From: Ancistrus triradiatus
Lineage: Eukaryota; Chordata; Actinopteri; Siluriformes; Loricariidae
DNA length: 64,000 nt
NCBI GenBank assembly: GCA_025084515.1
Contig: JAJAGP010000343.1
Coordinates: 248,001-312,000, forward strand
Direction of reading: 5' to 3'
Shown here: positions 10,931 to 22,686 of the stretch, one piece after another
How positions within the stretch are numbered: position 1 is the stretch's first letter
Layout of the letters: every line of letters starts with the position of its first letter
Notes under the pieces: generated by a model
Seen by the model: the letters and a program-made list of their open reading frames with translations, nothing else
What the model was told of the DNA's origin: nothing
Databases searched by the model: none
Translations under genes and position numbers: made by a program

Positions 10931-11420
10931 CAAAATGTGCAAACAGTTGAAGGTGCCATGATGCAGGAACTCAATAATTTCTACGTATTCTTTATCAGTC
11001 ACACCAGAAATGAATGCTACTCTGAGACTAAAATACTTCTCAGTTTGATGCTAAGGTCTCTTATAATAACACATACTAAGAGCTTGAGGATGCAGTGCCA
11101 AAATTGCAATAGGTACAACAAAAGTGCAAAAGACAGAAAAGACGTTATCTTAGGTTTTGTTTGAAGAGGTGAACATTTAAGACACTGTGCCATTCTGTCT
11201 AGCGTGGAAGCTCATTCCACCAGTGAAGACCCAGGACACTGAAACAACAAGATTTAGCCTTGCAGGCATGGTGAGTATAGCCTTGAAGTTATGAGTATAT
11301 TGCCCACAAAACAGCTTTTGTGTCCAATCCAAGCATGCATGGGCATGCATTCAATGCAGGTGCTATCCAAATGTCGTCCTAGTCAGATTAAATGCTGGCT
11401 ATAAAAGCTGCTCATATATA

Positions 11421-12012
11421 CAGTGGGGCAAAAAAGTATTTAGTCAGCCACTGATTGTGCAAGTTCTCCTACTTAGAAACATGAGAGAGGTCTGTAATTT
11501 TCATCATAGGTACACTTCAACTATGAGAGACAAAATTAGAAAAAAATCCAGGAAATCACATTGTAGGATTTTAAAGATTAATTGTAAATCATGGTGGAAA
11601 ATAAGTATTTGGTCACCCACAAACACAGCAAGATTCTGACTCTTACAGACCTGTAACTTCTTCTTTAAGGAAGCTCTTCTGTCCTCCACTCGTTACCTGT
11701 ATTAATGGCACTGTTTGACCTCGTTATCTGATAAAAGACACCTGTCCACAGCCTCAAACAGTCAGGACTGAAACTCAACCATGGCACTGCCTCTAGAGGG
11801 AGATTTGCATGGAGGAATGGGCCAAAATACCAGCTACAGTGTGTGAAACTTGTGAAGGCTTACAGGAAAACATTTGACACTCGTCATTGCCAATAAAGGT
11901 TATGTTACAAAGTATTGGTGAAGTGTACCTATTGATGAAAAATTACAGACCTCTCATCTTTCTAAGCAGGAAAATGCACAATCCGTGGCTGAATAATACT
12001 TTTTGCCCACTG
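11421..12012 (+). mobile_element. Tc1 family C, internally deleted copy (592 bp)
   Basis: Both ends are present (CAGTGGGGCAAAAAAGTATT and ATACTTTTTGCCCACTG), flanked by TA. The leader runs to AACTCAACCATGGCAC and then jumps to the transposase end (GGAGATTTGCATGGAGGAAT). About 1 kb of transposase is gone, so this is a non-autonomous derivative. Confidence 0.92.
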
Positions 12013-12069
12013 TACAATTGCTGTTGGGACACAAGTTAATGTGCTTCGGAGAAAAAGCATGTGAGTATA

Positions 12070-12602
12070 CCGTATTTTTTCAGACCATTAAGAGCAATAT
12101 CAACGATTGGCTGCTAACGGGTATTTTCATACAAAAGTGCACCGGGTTATAGGCGCATGAAATGAAACAACCAAACTCAGTTTGGTCTTTACTGGCGAGG
12201 CGTCTTCTGCTTCCTCACTTCCGTACCATTGATTTGTTTAATGTTGAAATTCTCCCAGCTGCTCTATGTCCATGTTGTACTGCATGGACTGATAGCGTTG
12301 AGTTGAAATCCGCTTCGAAAAATAAATGAATGAATGCACGTAACCTAATGCTGCGAAGCACATACAGTACTACTCCGCGAGGCGGCGCCACTATGGTTGC
12401 CTAAGCTTCGTAACTTACCCAGGCCGTGCTAAAACATTTTGACAGATTTATGTGCGGCCATGTACCATCTACAATCGGTTCTAGGTCAGAAAGCACAACC
12501 AGAATTAATTCATACATTAGACGCACCGCATTTTAAGGTGCACTGTCGATTTTTGAGAAAGTTAAAGGATTTTAAGTGCGCCTTATGGTCCGAAAAATAC
12601 GG
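12070..12602. mobile_element. MITE-like element, TA target, CCGTATTTTTxxGACCATxA ends (copy 1)
   Basis: The left end is CCGTATTTTTTCAGACCATT, the right end GGTCCGAAAAATACGG, both followed by TA. The interior is shared in inverted orientation with 56236-56783 (ATGTACCATCTACAATCGGT, ATTAATTCATACATTAG). No transposase is seen. TA flanks suggest the Tc1/mariner/pogo superfamily. Confidence 0.8.
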
Positions 12603-13947
12603 TACATGATAATAGGATTTACTGTCTTCAGGAAGATTTAAGACAGCAGAAATATCTTAACAATGTCGCAACAGCTGTAATACATTCTGTTACATCTGTG
12701 GCGAGTATACGCTTAAGGCACAAAGATGCACCATGACTGCACCTATTAGGAAAGCCTTTTATGTGCAGTCAACCTTAGAGCTGGGCACAGATTCATTTGG
12801 AAGTCGGTGAAATTTGCAGTTCTAATGTTATGGTGAGAACAGAAGGATCATGTGACAGTTTGTTGCTTCTGTCTGATCAATGTATGAACTCTAATAAAAA
12901 TAAGAAAACAACTGAATAACCCAATCTGTCTCCAGCCATGAGACTACTGCCACATGATGATAGTTTTCCAGTATCAATGCCACCAGAGACATGAAGCCTA
13001 AATGAAGCAGACGAGGTTGCCACAACACACGAACCAGATGTAGAAAAGGACACTTATTCTCATTTGTCAACAAAGCCATAATTAAATGACGTGGTCAGGG
13101 TCTTAGATATATGAAAAGCTAAAGCAGAATTACTTGGTTCAAGATTAAAACAACGAAGTTTGCTCTCACCAGGTACAAAAACATCTCTCTTTGTGGAACC
13201 GTCAAGAACATTTGAAAAACTTTGCACTGGTTGACAACCTCAATTTCAGCACTGACATTGATGGATTGTTCATGGTTTTGGGTTCATGTGCATGACCCCC
13301 AAACATGGCAACTATTTATAGATTTATCAAAGTTAAGCCGGAAGTCTGTCCTGTTACATAATGGAAACGTGACTATGCAAAGTACTGTTGTTTTCTTTGT
13401 GAATGGGTTAACCATACACATAAAGGGTCAACAAACGGTCGTTGAAAATTCCTTTTCCACATTGACTCCTGGACTTTTTCACTGCTGACCTTAATGCAGT
13501 CACTGATGAACGCGGTGAAAAGTTCCAATGCTGGCATCGTTGGATACTGACACAAGCGGCACCATTTGCTGAGTACAAACAAAATCAGCTGTAAAAACAT
13601 TTTAAGCTTAGATAAACACAATGTATCAGCATCACTATAGGGTTAAACATAATGTGATTTAACTTGACTAAATTCAGTGAATGTTTCTCCAAATTCCAAC
13701 ATTTTTTCAGCTTTAACATAGTCTATTATATCATACCAAACCTTTGAAAACATTTATCGTCCAGTTTTATTTATTTTAGTTAGCTAGAAGGAGTTACTAA
13801 AGGTATGTATTCTGCAATATGCTTATCGCTTAGAATTAGTCTTGTTTTTAGATATACTTTATAAACATGAACATTAGCAATTTATTGCTGTACATATATA
13901 GACAGCAAATATTTAGCATACTGGCTAATGAACCTTAACATTTGCTA
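12603..13947. other. No gene recognised
   Basis: AT-rich with scattered short open frames that look non-coding. No repeat that I can name. Confidence 0.3.
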
Positions 13948-15265
13948 CAGTGGTGCTTGAAAGTTTGTGAACACTTTAGAATTTTCTATTTTTCTGCATA
14001 AATATAAATTATGAACCTAACAACAATTATCCAGATTCCCAGAAGTCATAAAAGTAGATAAAGAAAACCGCTTGGAGGAATTCTAGCCCATTCCTCCGTA
14101 ACGAACAGCTTAACTCTGGGATGTTGGTGGGTTTCCTAACATTAAATTCCACAAAAAATTTCGATTGGATTAAGGTCAGGACTTTGACTTGGCCATTCCA
14201 AAACATTAACTTTATTCTTCTTTAACCATTCTTTGGTAGAACGACTTGTGTGCTTAGGGTCGTTGTCTTGCTGCATGACCCACCTTCTCTTGAGATTCAG
14301 TTCATGGACAGATGTCCTGACATTTTCCTTTAGAATTCTCTGATATAATTCAGAATACATTGTTCCATCAATGATGGCAAGCCGTCCTGGCCCAGATGCA
14401 GCAAAACAGGCCCAAGCCATGATACTACCACCACCATGTTTCACGAATGGGATAAGGTTCTAATGCTGGAATGCAGTGTTTTCCTTTCTCCAAATATAAC
14501 GCTTTTTTTTTAAGCCAAAAGTTCTATTTTGGTCTCATCCGTCCACAAAACATTCTTCCAGTAGCCTTCTGGCTTGTCCACATGATCTTTAGCAAACTGC
14601 AGACAAGCAGCAATATTCTTTTTGGAGAGCAGTGGCTTTCTCCTTGCAACCCTGTCATGCACACCATTGTTGTTCAGTGTTCTTCTGATGGTGGACTCAT
14701 GAACATTAACATTAGCCAATGTGAGAGACGCCTTCAGTTGCTTAGAAGTTACCCTGGGGTCCTTCGTGACCTCGCCAACTATTACACGCTTTGCTGTTGG
14801 AGTGATCTTTGTTGGTCGGCAACTCCTAGGGAGGGTAACAATGGTCTTGAAGATGAGCATCAACAACTCTTTTTCTGAGGTCCTCAGAAATCTCTTTTAT
14901 TCGTGCCATGATACACTTCCACAAACATGTGTTGTGAAGAGCAGACTTTGATAGATCCCTGTTCTTTAAAAAAAACAGGGTGCCCACTCACACCTGATTG
15001 GCATCCCATTGATTGAAAACACTCTGACTCTAATTTCACCCTCAAATTAACTGCTACTCCTAGAGGTTCACATACTCTTGCCACTCACTGATATGTAATA
15101 TTGGATAATTTTCCTCAATAAATAAATGGCCAAGTATAATATTTTTGTCTCATTTGTTTAACTGGGTTCTCCTTATCTACTTTTAAGACTTGATGATGTT
15201 TTAGGTCATATTTATCCAGAAATATAGATAATTCTAAAGGGTTCACAAACCTTCAAGCACCACTG
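13948..15265 (-). mobile_element. Tc1 family B copy 3 (minus orientation)
   Basis: The left end is CAGTGGTGCTTGAAAGTTTG, the right end CTTCAAGCACCACTG, each next to TA. The element runs on the minus strand. Its 3' repeat and the transposase C-terminal end are shortened: after 120 bp of terminal repeat the sequence jumps to CTTGGAGGAATTCTAGCCCA. Confidence 0.92.
14142..14909 (-). pseudogene. Family B Tc1 transposase, frameshift at a poly-A run
   Basis: The minus-strand ATG at 14909 begins MARIKEISEDLRK. A deletion near 14860 removes most of the first HTH. The frame 14866-14510 then gives ANVNVHESTIRRTLNNNGVH, WTDETKIELL (first Asp). A run of nine T on the plus strand (14503-14511) shifts the frame; 14444-14142 continues MKHGGGSIMAWACFAASGPG, WVMQQDNDPKHTSR (second Asp) and SPDLNPIEIF (Glu). 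All three DDE residues survive in two frames. Confidence 0.9.
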
Positions 15266-17049
15266 TATAATGTTGACCTATAGTATATGTGGAAAAAGCT
15301 GACTGATACAGTGTGTATGATGATGCATGAACAGAAGGCTGTAACTGTAAATCTGAAATAGTAATTTGTATTGTGTACATCTAATTTCAATTTAATGTGG
15401 TAAAGACGAAAGGACCAGTAAAACAATGCAACTGTAAAAGTCGAAGATGAATGAGAAAATGTGAGGAAGGAAGGGGAAGGGAAACTAGGTCCAGAAGAGT
15501 ATAACAATAGGGAAAAATTTATAAAACAGTATAGCTGGTATAACAAAAGAACATCACATGTTGTAGAACAGGAGAGACTAAATATTAATATACAGGTAGC
15601 GTCTCTCAATCTTTAATGATCAGATATTTAATTTTCAGCTTTGACACATGAAAGAAAAGTTTGAAAGATGCAAAAATGTACATCACAGCAAACCATTCGT
15701 GGGCAAACACCCAGTAATGAATCTGCTTATGTTTTGATTTTAGACCTTTCTACTTTCTCCCAGCTGCTCCAGCAGAACGTGCTAATGATCTTCCCTTTTC
15801 AATCAAGCAGATCACCTTTCTAAACTGACCACATTACTGTTTATCAGAATCCAATCCCTACCATAACATTGTGTACCGGAATTAATTAAAGATCCAATAA
15901 GCCAGTACCCTGCAGGATGTTACACATTCAATGATGAAAACAACAGGGGAGGTTTGTTTTGAAAAACACATTTTTTAGCCATAAAACATTTTCTTGCTTT
16001 AAGGTCTCATTAATGTGTGAAAATATGTGAAGCAGCACACATGTCCGAGTCCCGACTGGATCAGGCATCATACTCGAACAAGTAGCCATGCATGAGGGAG
16101 GGGAGGTAATTCAGGGGGTTTATCCTCCATCTCTACAACAGTGGCCCCTACCCAACTGTGTAGGGAGTGATAAAAAAGTAAATCTTTGGGTATGAGAACA
16201 GGAGTTACAGCTTAAAGACAAGTGATTTTAATTCTAATCTCTGGAGAACAACTGACCACAAAATAGTGGATCTGCATGACTGGATTAAGCACCATGCTAC
16301 AGCTCAGTTCCCTTCTTATAAAATGAAGAATTCAAATTGGACGTAGTCACCATAATAACATCCTCATGAATGAAAATTAACCCATGGTGTCCTAGGTAAA
16401 AAAGGAGAAGAATTAATTCTTAGTAGAAGCAAAATATAACATTATTGCACATCACACTTGTAGTTTTTTATTGTCATATTACATATATTTATTTCTATGT
16501 ATACACCTGCATGGTAATGTACAGTAATTACTTACTTAGTTTAAATACTTTTTCCTTTCTGTACCTGAGCTGCTATCTATCTATCTATCTATCTATCTAT
16601 AGAAGACTAATACTACAAAGATAAAAACAAATATCTGGTTCATAATTATGCTTCAAAGCTTTTACACATCCTTTTACTAACAACCATGATCAGGTGCTCT
16701 GCCACCTTGCGTCTTAACAGCTAAGGTAGATAAAAATCAATTTGCAGCTGTTATGCAAATTATATTTAAGAACAAGTTCTCTGAATAATTTATTTTCTAA
16801 AAGATGGCAAATGCCAGTAGCTGAAGATTGGATTTTATCATCCCTCAAGCATGTTTGAATTCTAAACTCAGAGCCTAACCGGAATCTGCATAATGTTCTG
16901 TTCCTGTAGTAATGTGACAAAATCCACTACTAGTGAGAAATAAACAGAAAATACCAGGGTAGTTCTAAGGCCCCAGGACATTAGTCAGTAGTGTTAGACT
17001 TACTGGTCTGCATAGATCTGCATCTTATGGATGCCAGGAAGGTGGGAGT
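15266..17049. other. No gene recognised; short TATC repeat
   Basis: AT-rich sequence with a (TATC)n microsatellite at about 16573-16600. Open frames at 15253-15609 and 16714-16920 (minus) look random in composition. Confidence 0.3.
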
Positions 17050-18130
17050 GTGCAGATAAAATCACCAGACAAAAAGTCACGTTGTGACTGCAACGTACCT
17101 AATGGCATATAATACCACCATCAACTAGAATAACAGCTGTGATTAAATTTGGACTGTACAAGTTTCTGGATGTAGGTGACATCAACGAACTCGGAATCTG
17201 GGAAATACAAAGCGTGAGTCGAAAAACATACACAAAACAGCAATCTGAAATAACACTCAGAATCGTGAGTCAGCATTGTGGTTGAAATTTTCTGTCACCT
17301 CAACCAAAGGACCCATTTCCAATAACACACCCCAGGATATTACAGAACCTTGCTTAAACCCCACCTTGTACACAGTCCTCATTGAAGGCTTCCTGAGATA
17401 TTTGATGAACAGGTCTAGGGACATCTACTATCATTCACACAGGCAGAAACGAGATTCATCTGACAAGATAACATGTTTCCAGACACAAACAGTCCAATTT
17501 TTTCATCTTTTTGCCCACAGCAGAAGTGAACAAATGCCCCGTGTGCCACTCTGCTCCATATGCTCATGGTATGCAGTTCCCTGTAGAGTGTACAGAGAGG
17601 TACAGTGTGTTGTAAAGGACCTGCTTTGACTTCTATAAGCAATTCTTGCCTGGAAGTGAAGAAGTTTTTATTCACAAGTCGTGAATAAAATCACGACTTG
17701 TGAATAAAGTCGTGAATAAAGTGTCCATCAGTTGTGTATTTCGACCATGATTCTGGCCAGAATTTCCTGTACACTGGGATTTTTGCCACTGCTGCTAGAG
17801 CTGTATGACTGTACACTTTGATACACCTGCAAATTCAGCTACTTCCTTCACACTATGGCCTTTGGTATGCCCAAATGCAATCACTTCTTTTTGCCAATCA
17901 TTAACATCTGCTTTGTGACCCATTTTCCACACATCAAACAAGACATTCAATGCACTGTACCACCTCTTTTCAAGCTATGAGTACCATCACACACCTCACA
18001 GGTATTTCTAGCTCAATCATCCTTGGCATCTGCAGGAACCTGAAGTTACTACCATCTTAAACATGCAAGGTGACTAATTTTTTGTCCAGGGAGCATTTGA
18101 GTACAGCTGTAGCCATGTCAAATATAGCAG
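17050..18130 (-). mobile_element. Degenerate Tc1-like element of another family
   Basis: The minus strand shows a decayed Tc1-like transposase pattern: near 17930 MGHKADVNDWQKEVIAFGHT (helix-turn-helix start), then fragments towards 17300, including TGDESRFCLCE-like residues near 17440 for the first catalytic Asp. The edges carry GTCACGTTGTGACTGCAACG on the left and GCAAGGTGACTAATTTTTTG on the right. Frames are broken throughout. Confidence 0.6.
17669..17706. repeat. Perfect 16-bp-arm inverted repeat
   Basis: TATTCACAAGTCGTGA, a 6-base spacer, then TCACGACTTGTGAATA, followed at once by a third partial unit AAGTCGTGAATAAAG. It lies inside the Tc1 remnant and is probably a local rearrangement. 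Confidence 0.85.
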
Positions 18131-18469
18131 GTGTCACAAAGTACAGAACTGAAGATCTGTCCTTTTTAAATGTAAGTTTTTAATCAATTTGCCTATTTTA
18201 CACTAACAATTATCATACTGTGGCAGTTCAGGCTTGCAGCCTGGACTACATCTACATATCAAGGCTTTTCTATCACACTCAGTCCCAGTGAGCCTTTCAG
18301 TTTCCCAAATCTGATTTTCTGGTTCATACATGTTCATCCCCCGCTCATTGTTTTCCTTCATCACTAGTCATTGAATTTACTGGATTACACACCCTCCCTA
18401 TCTGCCCTTGGAACTGTTTGCTCAACTGACCACCCTCTGGTATTGGACACTCGACCCACAATTGCTGGT

Positions 18470-18760
18470 GCAGTGGTACCTTGGTTCTCGTTGTTAATTC
18501 GTTCCAGAAGGCTTGTCGAGTTTCAAAAAAGACCAGTACCTAGCAAATTTTTAACGTAAATTGAATTAACCTGTTCCAGACCCCCAGAAAATCCACACTG
18601 TATAAGGCATTATCTATTAATTGAGTTGTATTGTACAGGTAATGTAATTTAGTAAGTAATGGATTGAAAGTGAAAAGTAAAAGCAAAACAATTACTCTAT
18701 TGGTGAAGTCAGGGTTCTAGCTGCTAATGCTAACTTCTCAGCCTGAAAGTGATCTGGAGG
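18470..18760 (+). repeat. Dispersed repeat, partly shared with 28467-28560
   Basis: Starts GGTACCTTGGTTCTCG, a motif known from fish DNA-transposon derivatives. The part TAAGTAATGGATTGAAAGTG to ATTACTCTATTGGTGAA recurs near 28467-28535. No open frame. Confidence 0.5.
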
Positions 18761-18880
18761 ACTCCTGGAGGACTCTGGTCCTTGATTTACTGTTGGCTGA
18801 TTACTGTTCAGTTGGCTATAATCATCAAAAATTTTAGGACCCATGGGGACTTATTTCATGTTTGGCTTGAGGTTATGTTT

Positions 18881-19691
18881 GAGGACCTCAGAAAAAGAGT
18901 TGTTGATGCTCATCAGACTGGAAAAAGTTACAAACCATCTCTAAAGAGTTTGGACTCCACCAATCCACAGTCAGACAGATTGTGTACAAATGGAGGAAAT
19001 TCAAGACAATTGTTACCCTCCCAATGAGTGGTCGACCAACAAAGATCACTCCAAGAGCAAAGCATGTAATAGTTGGCGAGAATCACAAAGGGATCTCAGG
19101 GTAAATTCTAAGCAACTGAAGGCCTCTCTCACATTGGGGATAATGTTAATATTCATGAGTCCACCATTGCAGAAGAACGCTGCAACCACAATGGTGGTGT
19201 GCAGGGGCTGGCAGGGTTGCAAGGAGAAAGCAAACTGCTCGGCCTTGCAATAAAAAGAAACATTACTGTCTCATCTGAAGTTTGCCCTAAAGATCACGTG
19301 ACCAAGCCAGAAGGCTATTGGAAGCAATGTTTTGTGGACGGATGAGACCAAAATAGAAACTTTTTTGAAGAATAGCATTATGTTTGGAGAAAGGAAAACA
19401 TCCCATCTGTGAAACATGGTGGTGGTAGTATCATGGTTTGGGCCTGTTTTGCTGCATCTGGGCCAAGATGGCTTGCCATCATTGATGGAACAATGAATTC
19501 TGAATTATATCAGAGAATTTTTCTCAATAAATAAATGACCAAGTATAATACTTGGTCATACATAATACTTGTTTAACTGGGTTCTCTTTATTTACTTTAG
19601 GACTTGTGTGAAATTCTGATGATGTCTTAGGTCATATTTATTCAGAAGTATAAACAATTCTAAATGATTCACAAACTTTCAAGCAGCACTG
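18881..19691 (+). mobile_element. Tc1 family B copy 4, 5'-truncated and internally deleted
   Basis: It starts inside the transposase (GAGGACCTCAGAAAAAGAG), runs in broken frames to TCAGAGAATT, then jumps to the 3' repeat (TTTCTCAATAAATAAATGAC) and ends TTTCAAGCAGCACTG next to TA. The short match AATT/TTTCT at the junction suggests deletion at microhomology. Confidence 0.88.
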
Positions 19692-20039
19692 TAAGTCTTC
19701 ATGATTTTCTCTTTGTATAAAAAAAAAGAATATGTTAGTGAATTTCCCGGTTTCCAGCTTTTTCCCCAACAATTCACTGCAGCAATGAGAAGTGATGAGC
19801 AAATGGTTGTACATGTCTCTCAAGTGCATTTTCTTAGGTCTAGCCAATTTTTGTTACAGTTTGTCATATAAAGCACTGCGAACCATGAAAACAAAAGAAT
19901 AAGGAATTTGAGGACCCAACTGCAGTTAGCTCCAGATGGAATAGGCGAACCAAAATATAAATAAAGAAATAAAACTATGGTTCACGAAAGGGGAAAAATA
20001 AATAAAACAATAAGGAAAGCAACCTCAGTGGCTAGAAAA

Positions 20040-20600
20040 AGGGGGGCACGGTGCCCAGCGTATGCACAGCGCGAGTCATGTACTCGCCGAGACGCGCAGG
20101 CGCAGAACGGTGCACAGTGTCAGGAGGCGGGGGGAGAGAAAGCGTGAACGCAAAAAGGAACGCAAAATGAACGCGTAACAGCTTTCTCTACACTACTTCT
20201 AATCTCTAACAAAAGGTTACCTCGGGCCTCTTGACCCTATGAGAACTGACCCCCTAAATGGACTCAGTTCATCCAATCTCCCTAACCAACCCAAAAAACA
20301 AGGAAGCGCAAAAACTCTTTAAAGAGTGTGAGATGGGTGAGGTCTCAAGTCAACGCAACACAATGAGAAGCGATCGCAATGAAGAACACAAAGTGATGCG
20401 AGATCTGTGAAACACAGAGTGAGGGTGCGACAACTGTCAGCGCGAAAGCGAGCTCTTGAATAACGCCGCTGACAGCTGAGCGCATTCGTGCCGCAATCAA
20501 TTAATGCATGCACGATTGCGTGAACTGTGTGGATCCCGGTACAATAGTCAAGTCGGCACTGCCATCTAGTGTCTGCTTGGGGGACATCCACACAATGCTG
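20040..20600. other. CpG-rich segment of unknown nature
   Basis: CG dinucleotides are dense (GCACAGCGCGAGTCATG, GCCGAGACGCGCAGGCGCAG, CGCGAAAGCGAGC), unlike the AT-rich surroundings. No splice-linked or conserved reading frame is visible; a minus-strand open frame at 20319-20591 looks random. It may be the promoter or 5' end of a retroelement, or a small CpG island. Confidence 0.4.
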
Positions 20601-20618
20601 GGGGTCCTTGCAATTTTA

Positions 20619-20815
20619 CGACGGTGGGTAGCACCATCGTCTCACAGCAAGAAGGTCCTGGGTTCAATCCTGGGGTGAAGTGGCCTGGGTCCCTGCTGTG
20701 TGGAGTCTACATGTCCTCCTCGTGTCTGCGTGGGTTTACTCTGGGTACGACGGTTTCCTCCCACAGACCAAAGACATGCATGTTAGGTTAATTGATTACA
20801 CTAAATTGAGTATAT
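20619..20815 (+). mobile_element. DANA/V-SINE-like SINE
   Basis: tRNA-derived head with GGTGGGTAGCACCATCGTCT and box B-like GGTTCAATCC, then GTGTGGAGTCTACATGTCCT, TGCGTGGGTTTACTCTGG and CACAGACCAAAGACATGCAT, the usual order of fish DANA/HE1-type SINEs. Not a tRNA gene: no closing acceptor stem. Confidence 0.85.
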
Positions 20816-20864
20816 ATATATATAAATGACTAGTGTTTTGATGCATAACACATAATCCAGGTAA

Positions 20865-21390
20865 GAAAATTCCAGAAGTTGAATCTGTTCATCTGGACAT
20901 AAGGTTTTGTGGGAGAAACATTTTGTCACTCATCTAAGTGACTTCTTCAGTGTCAGCTAGTTCGAAAACTTCCCCAATCTTATATACAGCATATTTGCAT
21001 AATGCATTATACCAGCACCACTACATAACTATGGGACCGGTGATCAGTTTATCCACGTTCACATAGCTGCGATGGCAGCGCTATAAGATGGTGAGAGGTG
21101 TACTCTGAGGATCCCACCTCGTTTCAGCCATGGGTGTTTCCTTTTTACAAAAATGACTGTAAAAAGGGCCGAGGAGGGGGCCTCAGAGTACACCTCTCAC
21201 CAACTTACAGCGCTGCCATCACAGCTATACCCAAATCCTATGTGATTGGCACACATAGACATTGTCATTAATGGCCATGGCAATTTGCATATTAAACTGA
21301 TCACCGGTCCCATTGTTATGTAATGGTGCTGTATATAAGATTGGGGAAGTTTTCCAACTAGCTGAGACTGAAAAACAGCCAAAATAACTC
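20865..21390. mobile_element. Two Penelope-like 3' fragments in head-to-head inverted order
   Basis: The stretch 20960-21130 is repeated in inverted orientation at 21165-21370: AACTTCCCCAATCTTATATA against TATATAAGATTGGGGAAGTT, GGACCGGTGATCAGTTTA against its complement, and GTGAGAGGTGTACTCTGAGG against CCTCAGAGTACACCTCTCAC. On the plus strand near 21180 it reads GLRVHLSPTYSAA, like the end of the GIY-YIG region of fish Penelope-type elements (LxxHLSPTYNxxL). The flank GGAGAAACATTTTGTCACTC is also typical of that 3' region. Confidence 0.6.
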
Positions 21391-21394
21391 TGGG

Positions 21395-22628
21395 TTAAAA
21401 ATTGCCTCATAACACCAAAAATATACAGCCAATAGGAGTCAGTAGTTGGGACGCTAAAACATTTAAAGCACTTTGTAATGCTTACAAGTTGTTTTGGCAC
21501 AGAGGATACCAAGTGATTTAATGTTTCAGGTGTTATTTTGTCCCAATCTTCCTGCAAACATGATATAAGAAGCAACAGTACAAGGTTGTCATTGTCGCAT
21601 TTACCATTTCAAAATTCTCCACACATTGTCTATTTGGGACAGGCAAGGACTGAAGGCAGGCCAGTTCATTACCCGTACCCTCTTCTGCAGCCATGCCTTT
21701 GTAATGTGTGCAGCATGTGGTTTTGCACTGTCTTGTTGACAAATGCATGGATGTCCCTGGAAAATATGACGTCTTGAAAGCAGCATTTGTTGCTCTACAA
21801 CCACAATGTACTTTTCTGCATTAATGCTGCCATCACAGAAGTGTAAATTACCTTTGCCATTTGGGGTTGACACAATCCCATACTTTTACTGAGGAGAGGC
21901 TTCTGTCTGGCCTCTTTGCCATAAAGCCTAAATTGGTGGAGTGCTGCAGTAATGGTTGACCTTCTGGAAGTTTCTCCTATCTGCACACAGGATCTTTGGA
22001 GCTCAGCTAGATTGACCACTGGGTTCTTGTTCCCCTCTCTTACCCAGGCCTTCTCCCCTGATTACTTAGTTTGGTGAGGCGGCCAGCTCTAGGAAGAGTC
22101 CTGGTTTTTTCAAATTCTTCCATTTAATGATTATGGAGGCCACTGTGCTCTTGGGAACTTTCAGTGCAACATAACGTTTTTGTAGCCCTTCTACAGATCT
22201 GTGCCTCCACACAATCCTCTCTCTCTCTCTGAGCTCTACAGGGAGTTCTTTCCTCCTCATGGCTTGGTTTTTGCTGATATGCATTGTTAGCTGTGAGACC
22301 TTGTATAGACAGGTGTGTTTCTTTCCAAATCATGTTCAATAAACTGAATTTACCACAGGTGGACTCCACTCAAGAAACATGTCAAAGATGATCAAGAGAT
22401 GATCTAAATTTCAAGTGTCATAGTAAAGGGTCTTATGACTTTGTGAAATTTTAGCCTTTTCTTTTTAATAAATTTGCAAATATTTCTACAAATTGTGTCT
22501 TCAGTTTCTCATTATGGGGAATGGAGTGCAGATTTTTTGATTTTCTTATTATTATTATTGTAGATCAAGGTATCAACATAAAAATGTGAAAAAAGTGAGA
22601 GTCTGAAGACTTTCTAAATGCATTGTGT
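21395..22628 (-). mobile_element. Degenerate Tc1-like element of another family
   Basis: Minus-strand frames give a paired-like domain (ELRERERIVWRHRSVEGLQK, STVASIIIKWKN) at 22284-22066, a second HTH (RRSTITAALHQFRLYGKEAR) near 21975 and a catalytic part (HIFQGHPCICQQDSAKPHAA) near 21750 with the second Asp region altered to QQDSAKPH, then SPCLSQIDNVWR where SPDLSPIENVWR is expected. The last catalytic Glu has become Asp. The right end ATGCATTGTG is eroded. Confidence 0.75.
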
Positions 22629-22686
22629 AGCTGTTTTTTTTTTATTTTTTAGATTTGTCTCGAGTGCTGTAACACACAGGTACATA

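Noticed and set aside
20619..20680. Possible tRNA gene
   Set aside because: Box A and B-like motifs belong to a SINE head; no acceptor-stem pairing or terminator follows, and the same head recurs at other sites with different decay.
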